The position numbers and the translations under genes are program-made. The notes beneath the pieces were generated by a model. That model ran no database searches. It was not told the DNA's origin and saw only the letters and a program-made list of their open reading frames with translations. Shown one piece after another: positions 22,188 to 33,483 of a stretch of DNA of 64,000 bases. This stretch comes from Beverwykella pulmonaria. Taxonomy: Eukaryota; Ascomycota; Dothideomycetes; Pleosporales; Melanommataceae. Each line of letters opens with the position of its first letter. Positions within the stretch are counted from its first letter, which is position 1. The DNA lies in contig BCHH01000001.1 of NCBI GenBank assembly GCA_001599595.1, forward strand, positions 4,655,818 through 4,719,817, in the 5' to 3' direction.

Positions 22188-23306
22188 ATGAAGCTCGCCT
22201 ACCTCCTCTCCCTCCTTCCCTTCGCGATCGGTCGACCGAATGCGGCCCCATCGACTTTCTCCGGTGTCACTGTCTACACGCCACCCTCAAACTACACCGA
22301 CCCGCGCGTCCTCTACGCGCGCACGGCGCAGCTCGCCAACGGCGACATCCTCGCGACATGGGAGAACTATAGCCCAGAGCCACCACTCGTCTACTTCCCT
22401 ATCTACCGGTCATCAGATGGCGGCTATACCTGGAAAGAGATATCGCGTGTGCAAGATCAAGTCAACAACTGGGGTCTCCGATACCAACCCTACCTCTACA
22501 TTCTTCCCGAGCCCTTGGGCGGCTTCGAGGCTGGCACTGTTCTTCTTTCTGGCTCCTCCATCCCGACCGACCTCTCCAAGACCCAGATCGAGCTCTATGC
22601 TTCCCGGGACCAGGGCGTGACATGGAAATTCGTCTCGCACATCGCAGCCGGCGGCCGTGCAGTCCCAAACAACGGCCTCACGCCTGTCTGGGAGCCATTT
22701 CTCATGATGTACCAGAAGACGCTGATATGCTACTACTCGGACCAGCGAGACAACGCGACGCACGGCCAGAAAATGGTGCACCAGACCACCGTGGACATGA
22801 AGACGTGGGGTGCAGTCATCGACGACGTCGCATACCCAAAATACACCGATCGCCCTGGCATGCCGACTGTCGCACTTTTGCCCAACGGAAAGTACATCAT
22901 GGCATACGAATACGGCGGTGGCCCGGCGATTACGACTAGCTACCAGTTCCCAGTGTACTACAAGATCGTGTCCGACCCTGAAAAGTTTGGACCAGCAACG
23001 GGCATTAGCCTAAAAGCGACCGACGGCACGATTCCCAACGGCTCGCCATATATCGTGTGGAGTTCGGTAGGAGGCGTGAATGGTACGCTGATTGTGTCTT
23101 GTGGTACCTCGAGCGATATCTTTGTGAATACTGGGCTGGGCCAGGGGGCCTGGAAGAGGATTGCGACATCAGAGGGTACAAGCTATACGAGGAGCCTGAG
23201 AGTGCTCAAGGACCAGACCAAGTTGATGATTATGGGAGGAGGCAAGCTACCGCCGAGTACAACAAATAAGGTCACGGTGACGGTGATGGACATCTCCAAA
23301 CTATGA
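22188..23306 (+). CDS. Secreted GH93-type exo-arabinanase (six-bladed sialidase-like propeller)
   Basis: A 372-aa intronless frame with a signal peptide (about 1-15). The protein has BNR/Asp-box-like turns (SSDGGYTW at 75-82, SRDQGVTW at 139-146), as in sialidase-fold propellers. It matches the GH93 pattern, including the two acidic residues expected in the active site: E169 in TPVWEPF and E241 in MAYEYGG, plus Y333 in TSYTRSL. These positions nearly coincide with those reported for fungal Arb93A-type enzymes (from memory). GH93 enzymes release arabinobiose from the ends of linear alpha-1,5-L-arabinan of pectin, outside the cell. Potential N-glycosylation sites (NYT, NAT, NGT) support secretion. 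A related BNR hydrolase of another specificity is possible. Confidence 0.82.
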   Translation: MKLAYLLSLLPFAIGRPNAAPSTFSGVTVYTPPSNYTDPRVLYARTAQLANGDILATWENYSPEPPLVYFPIYRSSDGGYTWKEISRVQDQVNNWGLRYQPYLYILPEPLGGFEAGTVLLSGSSIPTDLSKTQIELYASRDQGVTWKFVSHIAAGGRAVPNNGLTPVWEPFLMMYQKTLICYYSDQRDNATHGQKMVHQTTVDMKTWGAVIDDVAYPKYTDRPGMPTVALLPNGKYIMAYEYGGGPAITTSYQFPVYYKIVSDPEKFGPATGISLKATDGTIPNGSPYIVWSSVGGVNGTLIVSCGTSSDIFVNTGLGQGAWKRIATSEGTSYTRSLRVLKDQTKLMIMGGGKLPPSTTNKVTVTVMDISKL

Positions 23307-24995
23307 AGGGTCGAATGTGACTATGTACCTGTGAGACGTCTCGGTGGGAATATATATATGCTGCATAATACATAAATGTATAGTACATTCAACTCACAGC
23401 CAGTTGTCAACGAAAAGCACTCAACTGGCGACGGCTCTGTCCATTTCCCAGAACAGGAGCTGACGTCTCGGGTCTGTCACCTCAATCTGTCGCCACTATA
23501 AAGAAACTTGCAGCTCAATAACTCAACTCTCCAACTACCCACCCATCCACCATGCATATTTTCCACAACATCATTAGCCATCCCTCTCACATGCTGTCTG
23601 CGCAACAAAACGCATCACCGCTTTCAACTCCACTTCGACCTTCAAACGCACCACATTGATGCAGACCGGCAAGCAACATAAAAGGCAGCAAAGCAGCAGC
23701 CATCCATATCCCATACCACTGACATACATCACCGCTCCCCTCCGCAACACCATGATGGATGTAGCTCGGCAGTCAACATAAGAAGTTGCGAAGGAGCAAC
23801 CGAGACGGGAGGCGCTTTTCGCCTAGGATCGCCCGATGAATGAGCAAATACCGTCACGACTTCGCGATATTTAACGTCAACTACCAAGCGCATGCAAGGC
23901 ATCAGATGGTCGAGCTAAGGGTGAAATCTTGATGCAAGGCCTCACAGATAGACTATCTTTTTACACAAACGAAGGACTGAATACTCATACCCACCTTTAA
24001 CTCGCATCCGGAACCATGGTTCGCAAAAGCAAGCACACGACACCCTTGAATCGCGCATGTTTTTACTGGATCCCTCCCAGGATACTCTTGGGGACCGGCC
24101 TTGCCGAGATGCCCAGCCCGCGTGGGATTTCTCGACGCAGGCTAGTCCAAGCTTGATACCAAACAAGCTTTTGCCTCGGCTCGATAACCTTAGACACATT
24201 TGTGCACGTCACTTTGCTTTTTCCCGACCCCATTGGTTGGCTGTTCGGTTTCTTATCGTGAGACGGCGAGATGCGTATGAATGCGGCAGGTCGCGCTTTT
24301 GGGGATTCGGATTTTGGAGAGGGAGAGAGGTCGGCAACACACAAGTCAATGTTGACCGACCGAGAAGCTATGACGGATAGGATGAATGAGATAGGTGGGT
24401 GTTGCGTTATGCGACCGCTTTGCAGGGAGCGAATGTCGTGCGACAGCGCGACAGCAATGTCAATCAAGATGGATGAGGATGTAACATCTCTTGCCTCCCA
24501 CCCGCATGCAATACCCTGCACGAGGTCGGTCGCCGCCCGCTCCCATGCAAATGATCCCTCGCAACTCGCCTCTATCAGCGCATTCCATTCGTCGCGGGCT
24601 TCCGCTTCTAGGCAGGCGGCCGATGCCGTTCCCAGATCCGTCGGAGACAAGTCGTTGCTGGCGACGACTTTTGGCTGCCAGGCAAAAGCCTTACAGGTGA
24701 CCTCCACTTAGCTTACTACATTCGGTAAGGCTTATCGGATGCCATGTGGGCCTGGCCTGGATCTGCTCGGGGCATGGAAACATGGGAGAAGGTATATGTA
24801 CGAGGTGGGATGCTGGGTTTGAATGTGCATCGGGACCTGACATCTTGCGCCTTTCACCAGACCTGCGACGGTTTCCGTTCGATAACTTGGGGCTGTCATT
24901 CGAATTGATTGATAGCGAGTTTAATCCGGCCCGAAGTTATACTTGTTTTTGCGTCTCCGACGTCAGCACCTTAACACGTCAACACCACACCAGTA
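23307..24995. other. Intergenic with overlapping two-strand open frames
   Basis: About 1.7 kb. Near 24063-24711 long frames lie opposite each other on the two strands, but neither has a domain, a signal peptide or a clear start (the minus one opens with GTG). The right end is the promoter of the nucleobase transporter. Confidence 0.4.
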
Positions 24996-26706
24996 ATGTC
25001 TTTCAACAACTACGAAAAGGATGTGGAGAAGGAGGGAGTGAGAGCTGGGTCGTACGCAGACGAGGGCGCGGTACCAGGGGAGACTTTCGTCCAAGGAGAT
25101 AGCCTGTACGCGAAGATGCAGCGGCTGGCTGGAAAGCTCCATGTCGAACAAAGAGGCATTGAGAGAGTGCCCGAGGAAGAAAGAGATGATACTTCGCTTC
25201 TGAATGTCGGGACTATGGTAAATATTAGCCATCTTGTTTTCGTAACATGCATGACTGACGTTCATCGCAGTGGCTGTCCGCTAACATGGTCGTCTCCTCC
25301 TTCGCCATCGGGCTCCTCGCACAGAAACTCTTCTTCCTCGGGTTCACAGATGCCTGTCTCGTGTGCTTCTTCTTCAACATGATCGGCGTCATTCCCGCCT
25401 GCTACTTCTCGACTTTCGGGCCCCGCTTTGGTCTGCGACAGATGGTTCTCTCTCGATTTTGGTTCGGCTGGCACGGAGTCAAGATCAGTAAGTCCAAGTC
25501 ATGCTCCAACCTTCGTATACAATTTTTACTCACGCCTTTCAGTCGCCGTCTTCAACATCCTCGCCTGCCTCGGCTGGTCCGCCGTAAATTCCATCGTAGG
25601 CGCCCAACTCATCAACGCCGTAAACAACAACGTCCCCGGCTACGCGGGCATTATAATTATAGCCATCTGCACGCTCTTCGTAACCTTCTTCGGCTACAAA
25701 ATCGTCCACATTTACGAATTCTGGTCCTGGATCCCTACCACCATTGTCTTTATCATTATTTTGGGCGTATTCGCGCATTCCGGCGACTTTGTCAATATCC
25801 CCATGGGCGTCGGCGTCTCGGAAATGGGATCAGTGCTCAGCTTTGGAAGCGTGATATATGGGTTCGCGACGGGATGGACGAGCTACGCGGCCGATTATAC
25901 TGTTTACCAGCCCTCCAACCAATCTCGCACCAAAGTCTTCCTCGCCGTCTGGATCGGCCTCATGGTCCCGCTCCTTTTCACAGAAATGCTTGGCATCGCC
26001 ATAATGACAGCGACGACTCTCAATGGTGGTGTAAACAAGTACGCTGACGGATACGCTGCCTCTGGGACCGGTGGTCTGCTCGCTGCTGTTCTGTTTGGCC
26101 CTCTTGGCGGCTTCGGCAAATTCTGCCTCATCATCCTCGCCCTCAGCATCATCGCGAATAACTGCCCTAATATCTACTCGGTCGGCCTGACAGTCCAAGT
26201 TCTCGGCGGACGATGGACGCAGCGCATTCCGCGGTGGGTGTGGACGGCTGTAGGCACCGCGGTGTATATTGCGATTGCGATTCCGGGGTACACGCACTTC
26301 GAGGCTGTGCTCGAGAACTTTATGAACTTCATCGGTATGTCCCCACATACATTCTCCTCTCTCAAACACGTGACTAATCGGTTCGATAGGCTACTGGCTC
26401 GCCATCTATGAAGGTATCGCGTTCTCTGACCATTTCCTGTACAAGCGCCGCATGGCAGCTTATATCCCGGCGCACTACGATCAACCTGGAAAACTGCCCC
26501 CGGGCATTGCTGCGATCTTTGCTTTCTGCTGTGGTATTGCGGGGATGGTGGTTGGTATGAGTCAGGTATGGTTTGTGGGTCCGGTGGCACTAGCTGCAGG
26601 TGAGGCACCGTATGGTGGTGATGTGGGTTTTGAATTGGGCTTTGCATTCGCGTTTGTGAGTTATGCGGTTGCGAGGCATTTTGAGCTGAAGTACTTTGGG
26701 CGATAG
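24996..26706 (+). CDS. NCS1-family nucleobase/cytosine-purine transporter
   Basis: Four exons (24996-25217, 25271-25487, 25543-26334, 26390-26706; introns of 53-55 bp) give 515 aa. A hydrophilic N-terminus of about 75 residues precedes about 12 transmembrane helices. Family signatures: MWLSANMVVSSFAIGLLAQ in TM1, an FGPRFGLRQMVLSRFWFGW loop, WSAVNSIVGAQLINAV in TM3, ATGWTSYAADYTVYQPSN in the TM6 region, and NNCPNIYSVGLTVQ in TM8. It is closest in character to fungal Fcy-type cytosine/purine symporters of the plasma membrane. The last exon carries the YWLAIYEGIAFSDHFLYKRR segment typical of the C-terminal third. Substrate (cytosine, purine or a B6 vitamer) cannot be fixed from sequence alone. 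Confidence 0.9.
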
Positions 26707-27336
26707 TAAATCGATGATGGCATAGGAGCAAGAGCTTAGGACTTGAGTACGGGTTATTCTTATGTTGTATGTGTTTAGAAGAGTTCGTGATATATATATA
26801 CCTTATTGGTGCCTGCAATTTCGCCTCAATTAAGTCTTACATGTCCGTTCATTCTACGTGTTTCAAAGTTATGTTCTTCCAGCCTTGCTGTATGGGGCGA
26901 AATGGATCGAGAGTTTATTTGTGTTGATTCCTTGACTTGAATTCAAACGCAATTGTTCTCATGCAGTGGCACGGTTCCATCTGCCAACGGCTGAATCGGC
27001 TGGTGATAGATGATAGATGATAGAAGACATTGCTCGTCAATTCGCGACTTCATTAGTTGTTACCTCGCATCTCTGTACGACATACCCTTAGACTTTGCTT
27101 TGCATTTTTAACCTCCTCTCCCATCCTAGTATGGAAAAAATAAATAAAATAAAGGAGATGTATCGAACAAGAGTCTCTTCCTACTCCCATGCCATCCCAT
27201 TGGTCAATTTGGGAACACATCACGTCAGTAGCCTTGGCGTCGCCAAATCTTCCGCCAATGTATCTCCACCCCTCCCAAACCCATCTAGAGAAATAAAAAG
27301 ACACTAGAAGGATGCAAAGAATGGCAAAAAGATTCT
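26707..27336. other. Intergenic, 3' flank of transporter to tRNA
   Basis: AT-rich, with a simple 'gatagat' repetition near 27003-27022. No gene is seen. Confidence 0.45.
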
Positions 27337-27417
27337 CGACAATGACAGGATTCGAACCTATGCTCCCGAAGGAATTAGATTTCTAGTCTAACGCGATAAC
27401 CACTCCGCCACATTGCC
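27337..27417 (-). tRNA. tRNA-Ser (anticodon AGA)
   Basis: The minus strand folds into a type II cloverleaf. The acceptor stem GGCAATG pairs with CATTGTC (one G-U pair). The D arm has the A-box form GGCGGAGTGG. The anticodon stem TTAGA/TCTAA holds loop CTAGAAA with anticodon AGA. A long variable arm (about CTTCGGGAG) identifies a serine tRNA. The T arm ends with the B-box GGTTCGAATCC, and the discriminator is G. No intron and no encoded CCA. It reads UCU and, with inosine at the wobble position, UCC and UCA. Confidence 0.93.
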
Positions 27418-28753
27418 GTATTAGTCATTATGGAAATCACGTCAAGTAAATAATATATATCCAACCTACGGATATAAGAAAGGGAGAGGCCAGGTAAAAT
27501 TGGATGGAAAGAGGGGGGATGACCATAGATATTGTCTAGATGCAGTGTTGAGCGCTGAGTGGGTAAAAGAGCGGAAGCGAGACTTCAAGCATGAACTACG
27601 ACTGATGCGTCCTAGATGCCCTTCCAAGACTCTTCGCCCAACCTGCCAACCTTCCAAACAAGTCATTTTTCATTCCGCACCGACCGTAACGACCCCATAC
27701 AGCGAAGCCCCCGTTTTGCCTATATCAAAAAGCACCGACGAAGGTTTTCGTGCCCCACCCAGAATTGGCCAACACCGTCACCCCGGTCGCAACGGGCTTG
27801 CCCAGGCGCGTGGGTGCCTCGGTGTCGGGTCCTGGGTTTCGAAACTGAAACGGTGATTTCCCTCCAATGGGATGGCTTCATTTGGAGGAGATTGAGAATA
27901 GGGTGCATAAGTAAGGGTGTTCCGATACCAGAACGCCACGGAGCTGGATATGCCAGATATGAGGGGTGATTGTCGATTTTTGAAGCTGAGTGTAGGGTGG
28001 TGAGGTCCGGTTTGCGCTTCGTCTATAGTCTGAGGCTCGTCGTTCCAACGCACAGCTGTACTGACAGCGCATGAAACAGAGGCATAAACATTCCTCCTCA
28101 TCATTCGATCTCGTTGTACAATGATATCACAACGCCATCAAGCACGAGCCATAGCAATGCAAACAATTTCTACCAAACGACTAAACACCTTGGCAAGCCT
28201 CGCGTGCCTGTCAAATTCCCCAAGCACGCGGGCACGGTGTTTCAACGTCTGCGCTAGTCTTATTCAGGAGACGCTCAGATGCTGCCGAGCATAGAATGCG
28301 TGGACAGTCGGCGTACTTCCAGTCATGACGGCAGGCACATCTGATCATGATGCTTCGATTCCGTTTCCTATGTTTCTTTTGACGCCTAGACCCACATGTG
28401 CGGAACGTCCGCACTCCCCTTCCAATATCGGGGCTGGCATTAAGACTCCATGGAGGCATAGCGCCAAGGTGTGCTGGGATGGCTCACGTTGTTCGAACGC
28501 CGGGCTCGCAATTTGACATGTCAAGCGCCTGGGTAGCGCGGATGAGGGTGTGTGAGACGGATAGATAAATAGGGAGAGCCTCCTACTGTTGAGAAGGCAT
28601 CCTACATCCAGGTCTTACATTCATTCCTTCGTTCATCACTTTCGCTTTTGCGTGCTTCTTCACTGTGTGGAGCTGGACTAGACACTCTTTTTACATTCTC
28701 TTCATCGAACAAGGACTTCAACCCACTTCCAAATCGCTATCTCGCACTTCGAA
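27418..28753. other. Intergenic, promoter side of the AA9 gene
   Basis: No supported gene across 1.3 kb. The last about 200 bp before 28754 are CT-rich and would make a plausible leader for the LPMO. Confidence 0.45.
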
Positions 28754-29779
28754 ATGTCTTCCATCACATCCAAGATCTTCGCCGCCGGCGCTTTCGCAGC
28801 CACTGCCCTCGCCCACGGAACAGTCACCGGCTTTGTCACTGATGGCACCTACAACGGTGGCTTCAAGCTCGATTACTACTACATGAAGCAGAACGGCCAA
28901 ACCCCGCCCGCCACTGCTGGATGGTACGCCGAGAACCTCGACAACGGCTTCGTGGAGCCCAACAGCTACGCCAGCGCCGACATCATCTGTCACAAGAACG
29001 CTGTGGCCGCTACCTCCACCGCGACCGTAAAGGCCGGAGGAACCGTTGACTTCCAGTGGTCCGCCTGGCCATCATCTCACATCGGGCCCGTCATCACTTA
29101 CATTGCCCCCTGCAATGGTAACTGCTCTGCCGTCGACAAGTCAACCCTCAAGTTCACGAAAATTGCTGCAGAAGGCTATGACGTCTCGACTAAGACATGG
29201 GCTGCCGTTGCCATGATCGCGAATAACAACACTGCGTCCATCACTGTGCCGTCCTCCATCAAGGCGGGTAACTACGTTTTCCGCCACGAAATCATTGCTC
29301 TCCATGGCGCTCAATCGGAGAACGGAGCTCAGAACTACCCTCAGTGCATGAACATCGCGATCACTGGCTCTGGCACCGAGGAGCCTGTCGGTACCTTGGG
29401 GACGGCGCTTTACAAATCAACAGACGCCGGTATCCTCTTTAACCCATACACAACCATCACCAGCTACGAGATCCCCGGTCCTGCTCTCTTTGGCTCCGGC
29501 TCTGCGACTGGAGATGGAAGCACTACGCCTGTGGCGTCCTCTGCTCCTGCTGTCACTGCGTCTTCCACTCCTACGCCCACCGCCGTCGCCGTCGAGACCC
29601 TCGTTGCTACCTCCACTGCTACGCCGGCTAAGACCTCCCTCCCCACGACGCCTTCCTCCACTGGAACGCCTTCCGCCGCTCTCCCTGAGACCTTCACGCT
29701 CGATACGTTCATCTCCTGGCTCAAGGAGGTCGGTGGGTCGACTAGCAGCAAGGCTAGACGCCATGCTCGTGCTTTCTAA
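28754..29779 (+). CDS. AA9 lytic polysaccharide monooxygenase
   Basis: A 341-aa intronless frame. The signal peptide ends ATALA at residue 20, so the mature enzyme begins with His (H21, HGTVTGF), the N-terminal copper-brace ligand. The second brace histidine is H109 (WPSSHIGPV), and the axial region is intact (H184 in ALHGAQ, Y195 in AQNYPQC). Cysteines pair as in AA9. After about residue 240 the protein becomes a Ser/Thr/Pro/Ala-rich linker with no CBM1; it ends in a short conserved-looking tail (FTLDTFISWL, then basic RRHARAF). AA9 enzymes oxidatively cleave cellulose and related glucans outside the cell, using copper and a reductant. Regioselectivity cannot be read from the sequence. Confidence 0.92.
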   Translation: MSSITSKIFAAGAFAATALAHGTVTGFVTDGTYNGGFKLDYYYMKQNGQTPPATAGWYAENLDNGFVEPNSYASADIICHKNAVAATSTATVKAGGTVDFQWSAWPSSHIGPVITYIAPCNGNCSAVDKSTLKFTKIAAEGYDVSTKTWAAVAMIANNNTASITVPSSIKAGNYVFRHEIIALHGAQSENGAQNYPQCMNIAITGSGTEEPVGTLGTALYKSTDAGILFNPYTTITSYEIPGPALFGSGSATGDGSTTPVASSAPAVTASSTPTPTAVAVETLVATSTATPAKTSLPTTPSSTGTPSAALPETFTLDTFISWLKEVGGSTSSKARRHARAF

Positions 29780-30351
29780 GCACCTGATACGATCTCATGA
29801 AGATATTTGAGGGGCATGGTTTGAACATTTGGTCGGTAGTTTGTTTTGCTTGATGATATTCGCTTCATTACTTGTACATAGTACCCTTTTTTGTAACATA
29901 TTCTTTCATCTCGGGACTTTGTGTACGAGAGACCTTGGTGGTCGGAATCTATCAGTTTTGCACATTTGATATTGGCTTTATGCCTGTGATGTGAGAACTG
30001 TTTAAATTTCATTTTGCGAACCAAGGTATAGTGTGCACCTGTACTTGTAGCTTCGGCTTGCTTCCTTCAATCAGCAAGACACTAGGATTCGCTCCAAACA
30101 AAGCCACAGAATTGGCGCTAACTACCTAACGAGCAGGTCCATGAATCTTGTTATTGATTCAATATCAGACTATTAAAAGAGCTCAGTAAGCCCAACTAAG
30201 TACTATTATATCTGTCAGAGATCATTGTACGTGTGGATAATCGGGATGCCGAGACATCTCACATCTCACCTATTAGTCTTCCTGAATACACATATCCATT
30301 AATTCAAATTGCAAGCTATACTATTTTGATGCCCATTTTTGCGGCTTTTAG
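29780..30351. other. Intergenic between convergent genes
   Basis: This is the 3' flank of the AA9 gene and of the alpha/beta hydrolase on the opposite strand. No gene is seen. Confidence 0.5.
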
Positions 30352-31382
30352 TTACACCCGCCACCAATGTCCCGCCCGCTGGATGGGGTTGACCTTGATC
30401 TCCTGCAAACTCTGCCACTTCTGGTCCACGAAGCCATCTTTGAGAGCGTCGCCGTTAGTGAACCATTTCGCGGCAGTTGCATTTCCTCGAAGCACCCATT
30501 CCATGTACTTGCTACCAGCGATACCTGCAGGTCCAGCGTTTTCGACATCAAAAGAGCCGCTGTGGCCGAGCGCATGGTTGCCGATCCAGGATGGTGTGCT
30601 CTTAGGGAGGTCACTGTAGTCGCGTTCACCCTAATTGGACCTATCAGCATCTTGCATCTGCCAGCACTGAAAATATAGACCCACATTCGGATACGCGACA
30701 TCCGTCGGTCCGCCCAAAAAGAAGAAAATCGGTTTGTTGACCTTCCCCGCAATAGCCAGACTCTCATTAACAGTTAACTGTCCCGAGTTAAAAATTCCAA
30801 TACTGGAAACCCGCTTATCGAACGCATTGGCATAGGTCTCGATCCCGCCACAGCTCTGGCCCCACACAGCGATTCGACTAGCGTCGACATGCGTATAGTT
30901 CCCTGTCCCTGCAACCTTGGTCACCCAGTCGATTGCTGCTTTTTGGCGCTCGGGGTGCGTGTCCAGCGTGATGTTCCCGGTACCTGCGTCGGAAACGCCA
31001 GCAATGCTCCCTACGGCGATTGCCATGGCGCCATGCGAAGCGACTTCGCCGAGGAGAGCCGCGAAGTTAGTCCCGTTGGGAGTGCAGCCTCCGTTTGCCC
31101 AGGCGATGACGGGGAGGCGGAGATGCGAGGGATCTTTGGGTTGGTATATTGTGTGGTTGGGAAGGGTAGCGTCTTCGAAATAGTACTGAGATGAATCAAC
31201 ATCTTGTTTAACTGGAAATAGGTGTTTAGGCTTACGGCAGTGTATGGACCGCTTCCTCCTGTCTGATATACCTGTTAGTAGTCATATCGTGTGAAATGTA
31301 TGAACAAGGAACTGACAGTCTGAGCATGCTGATCTGCGAGTGCTGCTGTAGCGAAGACTGCAAGCGATATAACTAACTTCAT
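30352..31382 (-). CDS. Secreted alpha/beta hydrolase (dienelactone/cutinase-like fold)
   Basis: Four exons (31382-31317, 31271-31236, 31185-30685, 30630-30352; introns 45, 50 and 54 bp) encode 293 aa. A signal peptide (about 1-16, ending ALADQ) starts the chain. The core has the oxyanion segment VIAWANGGCTPNG, the nucleophile elbow WGQSCGG with Ser145, a strand ending IFFFLGGPTDVAYPN, and a late GHSGSF that could supply the catalytic His. It belongs with uncharacterised fungal secreted hydrolases annotated as alpha/beta hydrolases. Ester or glucuronoyl-type substrates are possible, but none can be named. Several N-glycosylation sequons (NHT, NGT, NYT, NES, NAT) support extracellular location. 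Exons 1 and 2 are short and the first intron's branch site sits unusually close to its AG, so the 5' model is the least certain part. Confidence 0.8.
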
Positions 31383-32125
31383 GTTGGGAGTATTCGACTT
31401 AGTGGTAAACCCAAGTCAATATTGAGATGCAAGGCAAGGCCTATATACTTATGCATCTGAGTCTTAGAAATTCAGGAACCAATTTCGCAAATTGACTTCC
31501 CCACACTTGTTTCCCCACCACGACCTAATTCCCCATCCACTACTGTACAAAATCTCCGAACCCTTCCAAAGCACCTACACTATAACAACGCTGCAGCCAG
31601 GGTCGCTTGAATCTAGCTATTTAGAGGCTAGTTGTTGCCCAGGACCATCAATCGAGAGTAGCGGATCGACTGGGTAAACAAATATCCATCGTACTCCGCA
31701 TCTCGGATTGCGATTTCGGTATATGAGTTGAGTAAAACCTACTCATTCCTGAGCTCTGTATGAATATATCAGGAAATTGATTGTGGAGACATCCATAGCA
31801 CGGCTATGATCGAGGTTTGATGGAAAGAGGATATCAAAGGAAAATCGGCTGACTAGGTCGAAACATTTTCAAAGTCGCTCAGAGGCTCTGGGAATGTCAA
31901 GATACCGTCAACACAGGCAAAGGGAGTGATCGGGATTGATGAATTCGATGAACGTGCTGGAGGTTTGGAAAGGTTAGCGTAATTCATTGTCTGTCGAAGG
32001 AGACTAGCAACATCATCGCGTCGCATTAACTTGTCGATCTCATTAACCTTTCAATCTCCTTTACGGAGGTCTTGTAACACATGATATCCGAGCCAACAAC
32101 AACAATATAAAAGGCTCGTGTAGCA
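31383..32125. other. Intergenic, nothing supported
   Basis: Promoter of the hydrolase at the left end, then AT-rich sequence up to the transporter relic. Confidence 0.45.
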
Positions 32126-32611
32126 TCATTGCTGTGCGAATTTCCTAGCAAACGCCGCCCCAACCAAAGCAGCAGCACCGCACACAATGACCGTTCCACC
32201 AAAGATCTGAGCATACAAAAAGTTGCCGTTCCTCCGGTCGATCAAGACTCCCGCAATCGGTGGCCCCGTCAAGCAGGCAAAACTGATAATTGTAAAACCC
32301 ATGCCGACTCTGACACCCATCTTCTGCTTATTAATCATCAAGCTACCCACTCCGCCAATAAAAAGAGCTTGGACAGCGTTGGCAAAGGAGCCGTAGAAGA
32401 CAACCCAGATGATCAGATCCGTCTTGGTATGGACCAAAATCTAGAAATACAACATGAGGCCTGCCATTAGCGCACATAGGCAGAAGACAATGAGCACGTT
32501 GGAGAAGCGTGTCACGAGCCAGGAAGGTTGAATGCGGTCAGGCATTCTGATGCCGTTGATAGCCATGATCAATAGAATGACTCGGACTGGCTGAAGTGGA
32601 CAAAGTCCTTT
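32126..32611 (-). pseudogene. C-terminal relic of a monocarboxylate-type MFS transporter
   Basis: The minus strand encodes the last quarter of a fungal MCT-like major facilitator. The upstream part reads RVILLIMAINGIRMPDRI, then PSWLVTRFSNVLIVF. After an in-frame TAG at 32443-32441 the frame continues with DLIIWVVFYGSFANAVQALF, a KMGVRVGMGFTIISFACL block and TGPPIAGVLIDR, to a natural-looking stop at 32126. Family members are about 450 aa with 12 helices; here only about four helices remain. The N-terminal two thirds are missing, and the break lies close to an LTR-like repeat that starts at 32676. It cannot encode a working transporter. Confidence 0.75.
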
Positions 32612-32675
32612 CCAAAGACGGATATCGGAATCGTTTTAGTCTCTTCATCAATATTTTGCGTTAGAATTTGAAGTG

Positions 32676-32922
32676 TGTTAGCAGGGGGTGTATCAAGATG
32701 TGTATTGTGTGTGTGACGGGTGTAATGTACAGCTGATATATACTAGTAAAATCGGACAGTCTGAGAACCACGTGCAAAATTGACCGATCAACAGCGTCAG
32801 CTGAAGGGAATTGAGTGGAGTGGCGAAAACGTGACTCTCAGACTACTGGGGTGCTTGAGTATGATTGTGGACGGATTAGTCAATGGCATATTCACGTGAC
32901 TGATATTGTACCGGAGCTTACA
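32676..32922 (+). repeat. LTR-like dispersed repeat, family B, copy 1 (longer)
   Basis: The outer parts match 38331-38435 in the same orientation: 'tcaagatgtgtattgt', 'gtacagctgatatata' and 'ggattagtcaatggcatat', then 'cacgtgac' and 'cttaca'. This copy carries about 130 bp more in the middle. It starts TGTTAG and ends CTTACA, imperfect TG..CA inverted ends as in LTRs. It sits beside the broken end of the transporter relic and upstream, on the other side, of the P450 3' end. Confidence 0.55.
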
Positions 32923-33483
32923 TGATGACTATTATAAAGGGGAGCTTGTTAAAATATGACATATAGAAGAACACGTGCGCCACGTAACGGAATATTCTTG
33001 CAACTTGGCTCCTCTATTTTCTAACAGTATATTTGTGAGGGTAGCACTATCAGGGAGCAGAACGAATAGATGGATCAGGAGTGAACAGGCTTGATTCATC
33101 AGATTCGAGACAATTCCTTGAGGATACTCAGAGGATTCGGATAAACTAAATATATGATGTGTAAAGTGATCTGTAGACACACGGCCGGATAGACTTCCGA
33201 ACGGCCTCCACAGCCCTTCGGGAAACAGGAGTATCCCTCAAAATATTGCTAGCCAGTTTCTACAGTTATTATTTCTCTAGAACTAATTAGTATGCGTAGC
33301 AAGGTAGATGCAAAGCTAAGAACCATAGTTGATTGTAGCTTCTTCACTTCTATATGTAACCCTACTGAATACTTCACCAACTTACCTTTGGGAGTTCAAC
33401 AGTCTGCTTCTGGGCTGTTTTGCTTGTGGCTTTCTCGTACGCTCAAACTCTCCTGCTGAACAAATACACGCTTTCATATGTTT
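32923..33483. other. 3' flank of the P450 gene
   Basis: AT-rich, no supported gene. Confidence 0.45.

Noticed and set aside
26994..27025. 'gatagat' microsatellite
   Set aside because: Only about four units; no sign of function.
32932..33180. Short minus frame between the repeat and the P450
   Set aside because: No domain and no link to the transporter relic or P450.
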